Source: Balneolaceae bacterium UBA7797 (lineage in GTDB: Bacteria > Bacteroidota > Rhodothermia > Balneolales > Balneolaceae). Taken from it: a DNA stretch of 64,000 bases. The stretch is from NCBI GenBank assembly GCA_002480645.1, contig DLCN01000019.1, forward strand, positions 186,001 through 250,000. The letters run 5' to 3'. The notes under the pieces are model-generated. The model ran no database searches. It saw only the letters and a list, made by a program, of their open reading frames with translations, and had not been told where the DNA came from. The position numbers and the translations under genes were made by a program. Of the stretch, positions 17,288 to 26,254 are shown in pieces. How positions within the stretch are numbered: the stretch's first letter is position 1; each line of letters starts with the position of its first letter.

Positions 17288-20200
17288 GTTGTTTGGACCC
17301 CTCCAATATGTAATTCTAACCGTACCTCTGTTCCTGTTACTTTTTGTATCAGAAAGCCTGAATGCTCAGGTTTATATCAACGAAGTGATGGCTTCGAACA
17401 GTGCCACGCTTGCTGACGAAGACGGCGATTTTCCCGACTGGATCGAACTGTATAACGCCGGTGCTACGGCAGCAGATCTCGCAAATTACGGGATCTCAGA
17501 TGATGCTGAAGATCCGTTTAAATGGGTGATAGATACCCTCACCTTAGAGCCCGGAGCTTATTACCTGCTCTTTGCCTCTGATAAAGACCGACCGGCAGAC
17601 TCCCTGAATTATCCGCATCTGAATTTCAAACTTTCATCCGGTGGCGAAGGCGTGTATATAACCGCACCGGACAGCAGCAATGCAGATAGCCTGATCTTCC
17701 CGGAACTACGAACCGATGAATCTTATGGTCGGACTCCCGGTGATCTCTCAAATCTACTGTTTTATAGCGATCCTACTCCGGGCAGCGCAAACTCTACCAC
17801 CGGTTATTCCGGTCAACTGCCCACCCCGGAGCTAACTCCTGAAGGTGGCTTTTTTACCCGTTCTGTCACCGTTTCACTGGCAGACACCTCCATGGCCGAT
17901 TACGTGTACTTTACTCTGGATGGTACCGACCCCACCACCTCTTCTTCTCTGTTCGGTAAAGATCCGCGGTTCTTTAACTTCACCACAACGCTGAAAGTGA
18001 AAGCCATCAAAGACGGAATGCTTCCGAGTGATGTGGTTGCACAGACTTATTTCACTTCCGTTTCCCACTCTTTACCGGTAATTTCGTTGGTCACCGATCC
18101 GGATCTGTTTTTTGATGAGACAACCGGCATTTATGTGGAAGGACCCGATAGCAACGAACCGAATTTTACCAAAGATATTGAGATCCCGGTACACATAGAA
18201 TATTATGATGAGGAGGGTAATCAGGGATTTTCGGCCAATGCCGGAGCCAAGATCTATGGCGCATACAGCCGCAATTTTGCGATGAAATCTCTCTCTGTCT
18301 TTTTCCGTGGTCAGTATGGGTTGTCAGAACTTGAATATCCGCTCTTCAAAGAAAAAGACATCAATACCTTTCAGTCGTTCATTCTGCGAAATGCAGGGAA
18401 TGATTTTGGTGGTGCGCATATGCGGGATGCCGTAATGACCACCATTGTGAAAAACGACATCGATATTGATGTACAGGCTTATCAACCGGCCGTGGTCTAT
18501 ATAAACGGGGATTACTGGGGGATCCACAATATCAGAGAGAAGATCAACGAGCATTATGTGGAAGCCAACTATGGGATCGATGCCGACGATGTGAATGTGA
18601 TCGAGAACGGAGAAACACCCGAAGCAAGCAATGGCTCTGCCGAAGACTTCATCAACCTGATGGCTTATCTGGAAACGGCCGACCTCAGCCAACCGGAGCA
18701 ATATGAATCCGTGACCTCACAGATCGATCTCGATAACTACATCGACTATATGGTCATTGAGATCTTCTACGCCAACACCGACTGGCCGGGTACCAACGTG
18801 AAGCTCTGGAAGCCTCGAGGAGACAGCTCGCAATGGAGATGGTGGCTTTACGACACCGACCACGGGTTTAATCTGTACAGTGGCGAAGGCGACTACAATC
18901 TGGACATGATCGAACACACTACACAAACGCAGGAATCACTCCTCAAATATTCCAACCCTTTGTGGTCCACTTTGTTATTCAGAAAATTACTGGAGAACCC
19001 TTCGTTCAAACAGCAGTTTGTCACCCGTATGGCTGATATGATGAATACCGTTTTTGTGCCTGAACGAATGATCGCGGTAATTGACTCCCTGCAAGCCCGG
19101 ATCGCACCCGAAATGGCAAAACATGAAAGCAGATGGGGCATTGGTTCTGCCTGGCAAACAGGTCAGGCCCGCTACGAATACGAAGCGGACGACATGCGTT
19201 TCTGGGCTAATAACCGGGAGCAGTACATGGTGCAGCATATGCAAACACATTGGGGAATTGGCCCACGGGAAACACTTACCGTTTCTGTGTCTGATCCTTC
19301 AGCCGGCACTGTGATGGTAAACCGGGCTGAGCCGGGATCCTACCCATGGTCCGGAAAATACTTTACAGATTATCCGGTTTCAGTTACCGCCATTCCTAAA
19401 CCCGGCTTTACATTCGTCGGTTGGAGTGGAGCCTCTACCTCTGCTGACTCCATTATTCAGATCGCCACCGGTGATTCTGTTGCCGCCATTTTTGAAGGGG
19501 AAGCTGCTCAGACCGATCAGCTTGTGATCAATGAGATCATGTACAATCCTGTCGATGAAAATGATATGGGAGACTGGGTTGAACTGCACAATACCACACA
19601 ATCTCCCATAGATCTGAGTGGATGGACCATTAAAGATGAAGATGATGAGCACGCCTTTTTGCTACCGGATGGAACCACTATTTCCGCACTCGGATATCTG
19701 ATCATTGCTCAGGATGTGGCCGCTTTTGAATCGGCCTATTCCGGTATAAATACGGTTCCCGGCGACATGGGCTTTGGGCTTGCCGGAGGATCCGATCAGG
19801 TTCGGGTATTCAATACCGAAATGGAACTCGTTGATCAGGTAACCTACGACGATGAATACCCGTGGGATAGCAATGCAGACGGACTCGGCTTCACGCTGGA
19901 ATTAAAAAATCCCGCACTGGATAACAGCGAAGCATCAAGCTGGGTGGCTTCTTCTCAGAACGGAGGAACTCCGGGAGCGGCAAACAGCATGCTGGTTGCG
20001 GCTGAACAGGATGAACGCACGGTATTACCGACGCATATTGTGTTGAATCAGAATTACCCGAATCCATTTAATCCTTCCACGAACATCAGCTATCAGCTGC
20101 CGGAACATGGCCGGGTTCGTTTAACCGTTTTTGATGCGCTTGGCCGGGAGATCGCCACGCTCGTTAACGGCCTTCAAAATGCCGGAAATCATTCCGTAAC

Positions 20201-20294
20201 GTTTGATGCATCCGGACTTTCCTCAGGTATTTATTTCTACCGTTTAGAAACCGGAAATTTCAGCACCATCAAAAAAATGATGCTCATAAAATAG
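17274..20294 (+). CDS. CotH kinase family protein with lamin-tail domains and type IX sorting domain
   Basis: Very large secreted protein, 1006 aa, third gene of the GH43 operon and overlapping the gene before it. After a signal sequence (ending ESLNAQ) come a lamin-tail domain (about 32-175, INEVMASNSATLADEDGDFPDWIELYN split here by its turn), a chitobiase-type beta-sandwich (about 185-262, YVYFTLDGTDPT), a CotH kinase-like domain (about 268-600) with WGIHNIREKIN and the metal-binding DTDHGF at 527-532, an InlB B-repeat-like segment (about 690-755, PKPGFTFVGWSG), a second lamin-tail domain (about 765-895) and the YPNPFNP sorting domain. CotH proteins are atypical protein kinases of spore coats and of many secreted bacterial proteins. 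A role in assembling or modifying the surface hydrolase system is inference. Confidence 0.9.
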   Translation: MNPNKLFGPLQYVILTVPLFLLLFVSESLNAQVYINEVMASNSATLADEDGDFPDWIELYNAGATAADLANYGISDDAEDPFKWVIDTLTLEPGAYYLLFASDKDRPADSLNYPHLNFKLSSGGEGVYITAPDSSNADSLIFPELRTDESYGRTPGDLSNLLFYSDPTPGSANSTTGYSGQLPTPELTPEGGFFTRSVTVSLADTSMADYVYFTLDGTDPTTSSSLFGKDPRFFNFTTTLKVKAIKDGMLPSDVVAQTYFTSVSHSLPVISLVTDPDLFFDETTGIYVEGPDSNEPNFTKDIEIPVHIEYYDEEGNQGFSANAGAKIYGAYSRNFAMKSLSVFFRGQYGLSELEYPLFKEKDINTFQSFILRNAGNDFGGAHMRDAVMTTIVKNDIDIDVQAYQPAVVYINGDYWGIHNIREKINEHYVEANYGIDADDVNVIENGETPEASNGSAEDFINLMAYLETADLSQPEQYESVTSQIDLDNYIDYMVIEIFYANTDWPGTNVKLWKPRGDSSQWRWWLYDTDHGFNLYSGEGDYNLDMIEHTTQTQESLLKYSNPLWSTLLFRKLLENPSFKQQFVTRMADMMNTVFVPERMIAVIDSLQARIAPEMAKHESRWGIGSAWQTGQARYEYEADDMRFWANNREQYMVQHMQTHWGIGPRETLTVSVSDPSAGTVMVNRAEPGSYPWSGKYFTDYPVSVTAIPKPGFTFVGWSGASTSADSIIQIATGDSVAAIFEGEAAQTDQLVINEIMYNPVDENDMGDWVELHNTTQSPIDLSGWTIKDEDDEHAFLLPDGTTISALGYLIIAQDVAAFESAYSGINTVPGDMGFGLAGGSDQVRVFNTEMELVDQVTYDDEYPWDSNADGLGFTLELKNPALDNSEASSWVASSQNGGTPGAANSMLVAAEQDERTVLPTHIVLNQNYPNPFNPSTNISYQLPEHGRVRLTVFDALGREIATLVNGLQNAGNHSVTFDASGLSSGIYFYRLETGNFSTIKKMMLIK

Positions 20295-20324
20295 ATCCGG
20301 CCGGTTTTATTCACATTTTGAAAG

Positions 20325-20379
20325 AACCCCAAATTCATCTGAATATACCACTAGGTAATACGAGGGTGATTTTGGGGTT
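20325..20379 (+). terminator. Possible terminator hairpin after the CotH gene
   Basis: Imperfect long stem AACCCCAAATTCATC against GGTGATTTTGGGGTT with a loop of about 25 bases, 30 bases after the stop. No clear T run follows, so it is weaker than the other terminators listed; a role in 3' end stability is equally possible. Confidence 0.45.
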
Positions 20380-20495
20380 AAATAAGGAATAGATTATTCA
20401 GCGGCGAGTTCAGAATTTTAATTAAAGAATCGAATCAGTGGTCAGGACCATCCACCTAAAGATCCTTTTATTAACCTTGTTATATATACGGCTAC

Positions 20496-21320
20496 TTATT
20501 GAACTTTTTTTAAGTTTTCTCTTATCGTCTTCTCAGAGTAAAAAGACTTTATACCTTTAAAATACCTATAATCGTGCAATTTCAACTCAGCATGGTATTC
20601 TTTGAATAACTTGAAAATTAGCGGGTGCGATTGATCCTTTGCCAGGGCAATTACAATTTCTTGAAATTCTGTCAACATTTCCCCATCCCCTTGAATTTCA
20701 GGATCATAAATGAATATATCAGTATTATCTAATCCTGCCATGAATAATCGTGTATATAACATAAAGTAACGCAGGTTTTTATTAATTAAATCAGGGTTTT
20801 TCGCTGCTATTAATGAAGTTTCCCAATTTTTAATTCTATTAACTAATACATCAAAATCACCTGAATACCCTTCTCCAAAATCTTCTTCAGTTAAAAACAT
20901 CTTTACATACTTATTTAAAGATTGGGAATTCGAATTTGTAAATAACTTTATATAGACCTCTGGCGAAAAAGAAACATACATTTCATCGGTTTCTGTCATT
21001 TTGAGCACTAATCCAGCAGATGTTAGGGAATCTGTGTATTTCTTACTCATATTTGAATACTTGTCTCTGTAATAGCTAGGGACATAGTGGTCATAAAAAT
21101 GATAGGTTTGCTCATCAGCGTATCTCTCATAAAACTCATCAAAAATCACAAATATGGAATCCTGTTGCTCTGAGCTTTGACATTGAGTGTTAAACAACGA
21201 ATAGGTTAGTGCTATAAATTCACTACCAGACTCCAATGTATGAAGTGGCGTATTATTAAGTTTTTCTTGATAATCACTAATTGGGCAATTGTAGAGGATA
21301 AAGATTAATAACAGTTTCAT
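20496..21320 (-). CDS. Hypothetical protein, 274 aa
   Basis: Not recognised. The protein starts with a short hydrophobic stretch (MKLLLIFILYNC) that could be a weak signal or lipoprotein signal (Cys12 lies outside a standard lipobox), then is mainly alpha-helical and acidic, rich in Tyr, Phe and Asp, without repeats or catalytic motifs that I can name. Base composition is clearly lower in G+C than the hydrolase operons beside it, which hints at an accessory or recently acquired gene. It stands alone, convergent with the CotH operon; upstream is the terminator at 21467-21495. Real gene status rests on length, start context and codon pattern. Confidence 0.65.
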   Translation of the reverse strand: MKLLLIFILYNCPISDYQEKLNNTPLHTLESGSEFIALTYSLFNTQCQSSEQQDSIFVIFDEFYERYADEQTYHFYDHYVPSYYRDKYSNMSKKYTDSLTSAGLVLKMTETDEMYVSFSPEVYIKLFTNSNSQSLNKYVKMFLTEEDFGEGYSGDFDVLVNRIKNWETSLIAAKNPDLINKNLRYFMLYTRLFMAGLDNTDIFIYDPEIQGDGEMLTEFQEIVIALAKDQSHPLIFKLFKEYHAELKLHDYRYFKGIKSFYSEKTIRENLKKVQ

Positions 21321-21466
21321 TTCAGCTTAATAACACATTATTACTATTGGTTTAATACCAAACGAATTTCTAATAACATTTCGGCAATGCTCCCGAACAT
21401 AAAGAGAGTAATTAATTAGTTATAAGCAATATTTAATGCTTTTACTCTCAATGAGCCGGCATAAAA

Positions 21467-21495
21467 AAAGCCCCGACTCACAATGCCGGGGCTTT
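21467..21495. terminator. Bidirectional terminator after the DsbA-like gene
   Basis: Stem AAAGCCCCG / CGGGGCTTT (21467-21475 with 21487-21495), loop of 11 bases, preceded by an A run and followed by AAAAATTT. It lies 28 bases beyond the stop of the minus-strand DsbA-like gene, on which strand the hairpin is followed by a T run. Confidence 0.88.
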
Positions 21496-21523
21496 AAAAA
21501 TTTAGGGGAGGATATTCCTCCGA

Positions 21524-22159
21524 TCAATCCAGATATTGGTCGATAAGGATCTTGAATCCGTTTACCGTACTTGGATTCTTCTCCACCAAATTGCCATTAA
21601 TGAAGAACGTTGGCGTTGACCGGATTCCCAGCTCTACCCCTTCTTTTCGATCTTCCATGACGATCTTATTCATTTCAGCTGAGTTCATATCTTTTTTGAA
21701 CTGCTCCACATCCAGACCAATATCTTGCGCATATCCAATAAAAATGGTCTCGGCATTTCCTTTCGACCAGGTCTCCTGTCCGTCAAAGATCTTGTAATGC
21801 ATTTCCAGGTATTTTCCCTGTTTGCGGGCGGCTTCTACAGATCGGGCCGCTACATGAGCATATGGATGCATACTCAGCGGGAAATGTTTGGTAACAATGT
21901 TGATCTTATCGCCATATTCTTCTTTCAGCTTTTTCTCGATCGGCACAAAATATCCGCAGGCCGGACACTGATAATCGCTGAATTTTACGATCTGTACCGG
22001 AGCATCGGGATAATCGCCTTCATTTACCCGGGTATACCCGTCGCTGGTGGTTGCCGCTGCCGTTTGCGTGTTGGCCCGGTCGGTATCGGAGGTTTTACTG
22101 CATGCCATCACTGTTGCCATTGCCACAGTAAAAAGGGTTACCAGTAATAAATTCTTCAT
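21524..22159 (-). CDS. DsbA/DsbG-like thioredoxin-fold lipoprotein
   Basis: Thiol-disulfide oxidoreductase of 211 aa, predicted to be a lipoprotein (TVMAC, Cys20). A Thr/Ala-rich linker leads into a DsbA-family thioredoxin fold with active site CPAC (Cys65, Cys68; FSDYQCPACGYF) and the cis-proline loop STPTFFING (Pro183), with a helical insertion between them as in the thioredoxin_4 group. It would introduce or shuffle disulfides in envelope proteins. It follows the cysteine desulfurase gene by 17 bases on the same strand and is probably co-transcribed with it. A partner such as VKOR or DsbB is not in the window. Confidence 0.92.
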   Translation of the reverse strand: MKNLLLVTLFTVAMATVMACSKTSDTDRANTQTAAATTSDGYTRVNEGDYPDAPVQIVKFSDYQCPACGYFVPIEKKLKEEYGDKINIVTKHFPLSMHPYAHVAARSVEAARKQGKYLEMHYKIFDGQETWSKGNAETIFIGYAQDIGLDVEQFKKDMNSAEMNKIVMEDRKEGVELGIRSTPTFFINGNLVEKNPSTVNGFKILIDQYLD

Positions 22160-22176
22160 GAGTAGGATCTTTTTGA

Positions 22177-23334
22177 TTACGAACCGCTCTTAGTACGATT
22201 CACTTTATTAAAATGACGCGTTAAGATAGTATCTATTTTGCGAATTATCTCATCAAGCTGATGTTCTTTTACATTTTCACCAAAGGAGAAGCGAACAAAT
22301 TCACGGGCTTGCTCATCCGAATAACCCAACACTTTCATGGTACGGTTTGGTTTTTCGCTCCCGACCTGACATGCACTCCCGGTTGAAATTGCCAATCCGG
22401 CCTGATCACATTCCAGCATAAAAAACTGCCCTTCCATACCGGGAAAACGAACGCCTAAAATATAAGGCGACTGTTCCGCACCGGCTCCTTCTATTACCAC
22501 GTCATGTGGCAACGCCTTCAATTTACTGATGAAGCCTTTTCTGAGTAACCGGATGCGTTCAAATTCGGAATCTCTGCGTTGCCCTGCAATTTTGGCAGCC
22601 GTAGAAAAAGCCGCAATTCCCGGCACATTCACCGTTCCGGTTTTGATATTCTTTTTACCCTCGGTGGAAAAATACGGTTTCCAGCTTGTACGGGGATCGA
22701 TCCACACCGCCCCGATTCCTTTTGGTCCGTAGATCTTGTGGGCTGAAATAGTAAGTGCGTCTGCGTTTAGCTTCTGAACATCTACCGGGATCTTTCCAAA
22801 GGCCTGAACGGCATCCGTGTGGAATAAAATATCATGCTCTCTCAGTAACGCTCCTATCTCAGCGACGGGCTGAATGCTCCCGATCTCAGAATTAACCATT
22901 TGAATGGAGACCAGCACGGTTTCCGGCTTCATCATTTTTCGAATGGTTTCCGGTTCAATGATCCCCTCCGAATTCACCGGTGCAAACCCGAGTTCATACC
23001 CTTCCGTCTCCAGCTTTTTAAACACATCGATCACCGAGGCATGTTCTATTGCACCGCAAATGATATGTTTCCCATCACGACCGCACCCATCGAGCAAAGC
23101 ACGAATAGCCAGGTGATTTGATTCCGTGGCTCCACTCGTAAAATAGACATCCTTTGGGCGGGCATTCAGCGTTTCGGCAATGGTTTTTCTCCCGGCTTCC
23201 TCAATATTCGAAGCGGTAGTTCCGGCACCATGTAAACTGCTCGCGTTGCCAAAATAATCCGCCGCCACCGCTGAATACATCTCCAGTGCTTTCGGGTGGA
23301 TGGGACTAGTGGCCGCATAATCGAGATAGATCAT
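22177..23334 (-). CDS. Cysteine desulfurase (NifS/IscS family)
   Basis: PLP-dependent enzyme (385 aa) that converts cysteine to alanine and passes sulfane sulfur to iron-sulfur assembly. Seen: YLDYAATSPIHP at the N-terminus, GATESNH near residue 69, the PLP lysine Lys200 in ISAHKIYGPKG, RTGT-type GTVNVPG near 233, and the catalytic Cys322 in STGSACQVG on the mobile loop. Length is normal for the short NifS-like group. It diverges from nadC across only 78 bases. In several bacteria a dedicated NifS-like desulfurase is linked to nad genes because quinolinate synthase NadA needs a 4Fe-4S cluster; that is the likely role here (inference from context). Confidence 0.92.
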   Translation of the reverse strand: MIYLDYAATSPIHPKALEMYSAVAADYFGNASSLHGAGTTASNIEEAGRKTIAETLNARPKDVYFTSGATESNHLAIRALLDGCGRDGKHIICGAIEHASVIDVFKKLETEGYELGFAPVNSEGIIEPETIRKMMKPETVLVSIQMVNSEIGSIQPVAEIGALLREHDILFHTDAVQAFGKIPVDVQKLNADALTISAHKIYGPKGIGAVWIDPRTSWKPYFSTEGKKNIKTGTVNVPGIAAFSTAAKIAGQRRDSEFERIRLLRKGFISKLKALPHDVVIEGAGAEQSPYILGVRFPGMEGQFFMLECDQAGLAISTGSACQVGSEKPNRTMKVLGYSDEQAREFVRFSFGENVKEHQLDEIIRKIDTILTRHFNKVNRTKSGS

Positions 23335-23412
23335 CTAATCGTACTTCTGAATTTAAAACTGTATCTTTTCGCCCTTGCAAACATGTAAAATACAGATTTT
23401 CAAACTTAGTCT

Positions 23413-24249
23413 ATGAATCACCTGTACCTCAGAAAAATTGTCGAAGAAGCGCTGCTCGAAGACCTCGGAATGGGAGATCTTACCACTCAAACTATTTTTG
23501 ATGCCGGGGAGTTTGCATCCGGCTCCTTCAAAGCAAAAAAACCGGGCACTCTGGCCGGTCTGTCTGTCCTTGAAACGGTTTATTCCCGGTTTTCTAAGAA
23601 CGTCTCCATCACCTTACACAAAAAAGACGGGGATAATGTTGAGGCGGGTGAACTTGTGGCCGAAGTGGAAGGTCCGGTTCATGCCTTGCTTTCCGGTGAG
23701 CGGGTCATTTTGAATATTCTGCAACACATGAGCGGAATTGCCACGGCGACTCAGGAAGTAGTAGATCTGTTGAACGACGACTCCATCATGATCACCGACA
23801 CCCGAAAAACGTTGCCGGGTTTGCGGGCTCTTCAGAAATATGCCGTCACCTGTGGAGGCGGGAAGAATCACCGCTTTCGGTTAGATGACGGTGTGATGAT
23901 CAAAGACAATCACATTAAAGCAGCCGGAAGTATTTCCAAAGCGGTTGAAAAAGCCCGTAACGCCATTGGTCATATGGTAAAAATCGAGGTAGAAACGGAA
24001 ACCAAAGAACAGGTGTTGGAAGCGGTGCAGGCAGGAGCAGATGTAATAATGCTCGATAACCGAAGCCCGGAACAGGTAAAAGAGTGGGTGGAACTGGTGC
24101 CCGATGGAATTATCACTGAGGTTTCAGGCGGTATCACACCCGATAATATAGCCGGTTATAAAGGTTGCGGAGCCGATGTAATTTCATTAGGATGGTTAAC
24201 CCATTCGGTAAAAGCACTTGATATCAGTTTTAATCTGGATCTGAAATGA
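23413..24249 (+). CDS. nadC: Nicotinate-nucleotide pyrophosphorylase (carboxylating)
   Basis: Quinolinate phosphoribosyltransferase, 278 aa, which makes nicotinate mononucleotide from quinolinate and PRPP in de novo NAD synthesis. Diagnostic motifs: EDLGMGDLTTQ at the N-terminus, GIATAT, TRKTLPGLRALQKYAV, the basic KNHRFRLDDGVMIKDNH active-site segment, EVETETKEQ and MLDNRSPEQV, ending SLGWLTHS. Length is typical. It is the first gene of the nadC-nadA pair, 55 bases before nadA, and divergent from the cysteine desulfurase gene. Confidence 0.96.
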   Translation: MNHLYLRKIVEEALLEDLGMGDLTTQTIFDAGEFASGSFKAKKPGTLAGLSVLETVYSRFSKNVSITLHKKDGDNVEAGELVAEVEGPVHALLSGERVILNILQHMSGIATATQEVVDLLNDDSIMITDTRKTLPGLRALQKYAVTCGGGKNHRFRLDDGVMIKDNHIKAAGSISKAVEKARNAIGHMVKIEVETETKEQVLEAVQAGADVIMLDNRSPEQVKEWVELVPDGIITEVSGGITPDNIAGYKGCGADVISLGWLTHSVKALDISFNLDLK

Positions 24250-24304
24250 TCCGTTTTCATCAATACTAATTAACAGGCAACTCAGCCTTCACATTTATTT
24301 AATT

Positions 24305-25414
24305 ATGGATGTTTTAGAGTCACTTGGCGTTGAATCAAAAGCTTCACTTCCTGAGCGTTATGCTCAGCTTTCGGTAGAAGAAATGGAGGCCCGGGTTCGT
24401 GAGATCAAAGCTACATTCGGAAACCGACTGTTTATTCCGGGGCATCATTATCAGAAAGATGAAGTGATTCAGTTTGCCGATGCCCGGGGCGATTCCCTGA
24501 AACTTGCTCAGATCTGTGCTGAAATGCCGGAAGCCGAATTTGTGGTGTTCTGTGGTGTGCACTTTATGGCTGAAACTGCCGATATGCTCACCGGACCGGA
24601 TCAGAAAGTGATCCTGCCTGATATGCGAGCAGGTTGCTCCATGGCCGATATGGCCGACATCGATCAAACCGAAAAAGGCTGGGTTAAGATGCAGGAAATC
24701 TGGGGCGATACTATTCTTCCACTTACCTATGTGAATTCTACCGCGGCTATTAAAGGTTTTGTTGGTAAATACGGCGGAGCTTGCGTGACTTCCGGGAACG
24801 TGAAGAAAATGTTGAAATGGGCCTTCACTCAAAAAGAACGAATCCTCTTCCTGCCCGATCAGCATCTTGGAAGAAATACCGCTTTTGATCTGGGAGTTTC
24901 GCTGGAGGAGATGGCCGTGTATGATCCCATCTCTGAATCCTTTGAATACGAAGGGGACTGGGAGCAAGTAAAAGTGATCCTGTGGAAAGGACACTGTTCA
25001 GTTCATGAGAAATTCCACGTTTCTCATATTGAGCATATCCGTGAGCGTGATGCTGAAGTGAATGTGATCGTACACCCTGAATGTACCTTTGATGTGGTGC
25101 AGGCTTCGGATTATGCCGGTTCTACAAATTATATCATCAAAACCATTGAAGCCGCTCCCGCCGGAAGTAAATGGGCGATCGGAACCGAAATGAATCTGGT
25201 GAATCGCATTATCGATGAACACCCGGATAAAGAAATTGAATCGCTGAACCCGTTTATGTGCGCCTGTCTGACCATGAATCGCATCGACCTTCCCCATTTA
25301 CTTTGGAGCCTCGAAAAGCTGGAAGAAGGCGAAGTGGTGAATCAGATCTCCGTTCCCGATGAAGTGACCAAATATGCTGTTCTGTCGCTGGAACGAATGC
25401 TGGAATTGAGTTGA
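24305..25414 (+). CDS. nadA: Quinolinate synthase
   Basis: 369-aa iron-sulfur enzyme that condenses iminoaspartate with dihydroxyacetone phosphate to quinolinate. The three cluster-binding cysteines can be seen at Cys111 (RAGCSMADM), Cys231 (KGHCSVHEKF) and Cys321 (MCACLTMN), spaced as in the long Bacillus-type NadA. Other marks are IPGHHYQKDEV, YVNSTAAIKG, TSGNV, LPDQHLGRNTA and HPEC. It follows nadC in one operon. The L-aspartate oxidase gene nadB, which supplies iminoaspartate, is not in the window. Confidence 0.96.
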   Translation: MDVLESLGVESKASLPERYAQLSVEEMEARVREIKATFGNRLFIPGHHYQKDEVIQFADARGDSLKLAQICAEMPEAEFVVFCGVHFMAETADMLTGPDQKVILPDMRAGCSMADMADIDQTEKGWVKMQEIWGDTILPLTYVNSTAAIKGFVGKYGGACVTSGNVKKMLKWAFTQKERILFLPDQHLGRNTAFDLGVSLEEMAVYDPISESFEYEGDWEQVKVILWKGHCSVHEKFHVSHIEHIRERDAEVNVIVHPECTFDVVQASDYAGSTNYIIKTIEAAPAGSKWAIGTEMNLVNRIIDEHPDKEIESLNPFMCACLTMNRIDLPHLLWSLEKLEEGEVVNQISVPDEVTKYAVLSLERMLELS

Positions 25415-25849
25415 TTTTAACACACCCCTAAATCCCCTCTCAAGAGGGGACTACTCTCTTCATTGTCGAATGGCGGCGACTTCGACAAGCTCCGTCACCT
25501 TTTTTGCCCACCTCCTCTGTCTCCTCCTTCCCAAGGAGGAGAACTAGTTGTTATAGCTCTAAATTATCTAATGAGTTCACATCTTTTCCCACTCGTTGCG
25601 TAGCTCCTCCTGCGCAATGTAGTCAGGAAGCTCCAGCTTCCATTTAGCACCGTTTAGACATCCCCCGCAATCAACTCAGATTCCCTGTGTTGATTGATCC
25701 CCCTTCGAAGGGGGGACTTACTATCTCTACCCAATCTTTTTTTGTTTAGAATCAGAACACACTATGCTCTATCTAAAAACAGATTCATAAAAAACCTACA
25801 CATAATTTATATTCTGCCATTGGAGCCTATTCTTACCTTATAAACAAAT
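25415..25849. other. Non-coding spacer built of hairpin repeats
   Basis: No gene. The spacer after nadA is a mosaic of short palindromic units: CCCCTC-TCAA-GAGGGG at 25434-25449, a perfect 10-bp stem TCTCCTCCTT / AAGGAGGAGA at 25520-25542, and the compound repeat at 25591-25718 listed separately. The last 130 bases are AT-rich and presumably hold the promoter of the small lipoprotein gene. Either of the first hairpins could also end nadA transcription. Confidence 0.7.
25591..25718. repeat. Compound extragenic repeat, copy 1
   Basis: Block A (25591-25642, 52 bases) is identical to 26255-26306. Block B (25658-25718) matches 26367-26426 with one substitution and one G indel. Each block folds into two hairpins: TTGCGTAG / CTGCGCAA and GGAAGCT / AGCTTCC in A, AATCAAC / GTTGATT and CCCCCTTCGAAGGGGG in B. 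The two copies flank the small lipoprotein gene in direct orientation. Probably a member of a dispersed, non-autonomous repeat family. Confidence 0.85.
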
Positions 25850-26230
25850 ATGTTGGTTATGAAAATAGTTGCCATGCTTCTCTCAGCACTTTTTTTGATG
25901 GGAATTTCTTGTGGGGAGGGAGCCTACCCTGAACCCGAAGATGTAACCCGGTTTATCGAGTTTCGGTACCAACCTAATGATACAGTCTCTGTAGGAGATA
26001 CCTTGCGCATACAATGCGTAATCGAAGATTCTTTAGATACCACCATTGAGTTTAGGTGGGTATTTATGGGTAAAGAAACCATAACACGTAATGATTATTT
26101 GGAAATCATAACAGATTCGCTTGAATCTGGTGAATTATATGAAGGCGCTATAAATATCCGAAATAATCCCAACGTTTTGAAAAACGGACTAATTGAAAGG
26201 TTTAATTTTTATATAAAAAACAATGAATAA
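25850..26230 (+). CDS. Small lipoprotein, 126 aa, unknown function
   Basis: Predicted lipoprotein with signal MKIVAMLLSALFLMGISC; the lipidated cysteine would be residue 21 from the ATG at 25850 or 18 from the in-frame ATG at 25859, which gives a more usual n-region. The remainder looks like a single Ig-like beta-sandwich (DTVSVGDTLRIQCVIEDSLDT here described by its ends, then EFRWVFMG), as in many Bacteroidota surface proteins. No family was recognised. It is enclosed between two direct copies of an extragenic repeat, so the pair of repeats plus gene could be a unit that has moved or been duplicated. Confidence 0.65.
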   Translation: MLVMKIVAMLLSALFLMGISCGEGAYPEPEDVTRFIEFRYQPNDTVSVGDTLRIQCVIEDSLDTTIEFRWVFMGKETITRNDYLEIITDSLESGELYEGAINIRNNPNVLKNGLIERFNFYIKNNE

Positions 26231-26254
26231 CATCACTCCAGTTCCACTGGTTCT

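Noticed and set aside
24344..24994. Long open frame on the strand opposite nadA (216 codons)
   Set aside because: It lies fully antisense to a gene with complete catalytic motifs and has no start context or family; a shadow of nadA codon bias.
25415..25849. Riboswitch or leader RNA near nadA
   Set aside because: The hairpins lie downstream of nadA, are mosaic repeats shared with another spacer, and show no regulatory leader layout.
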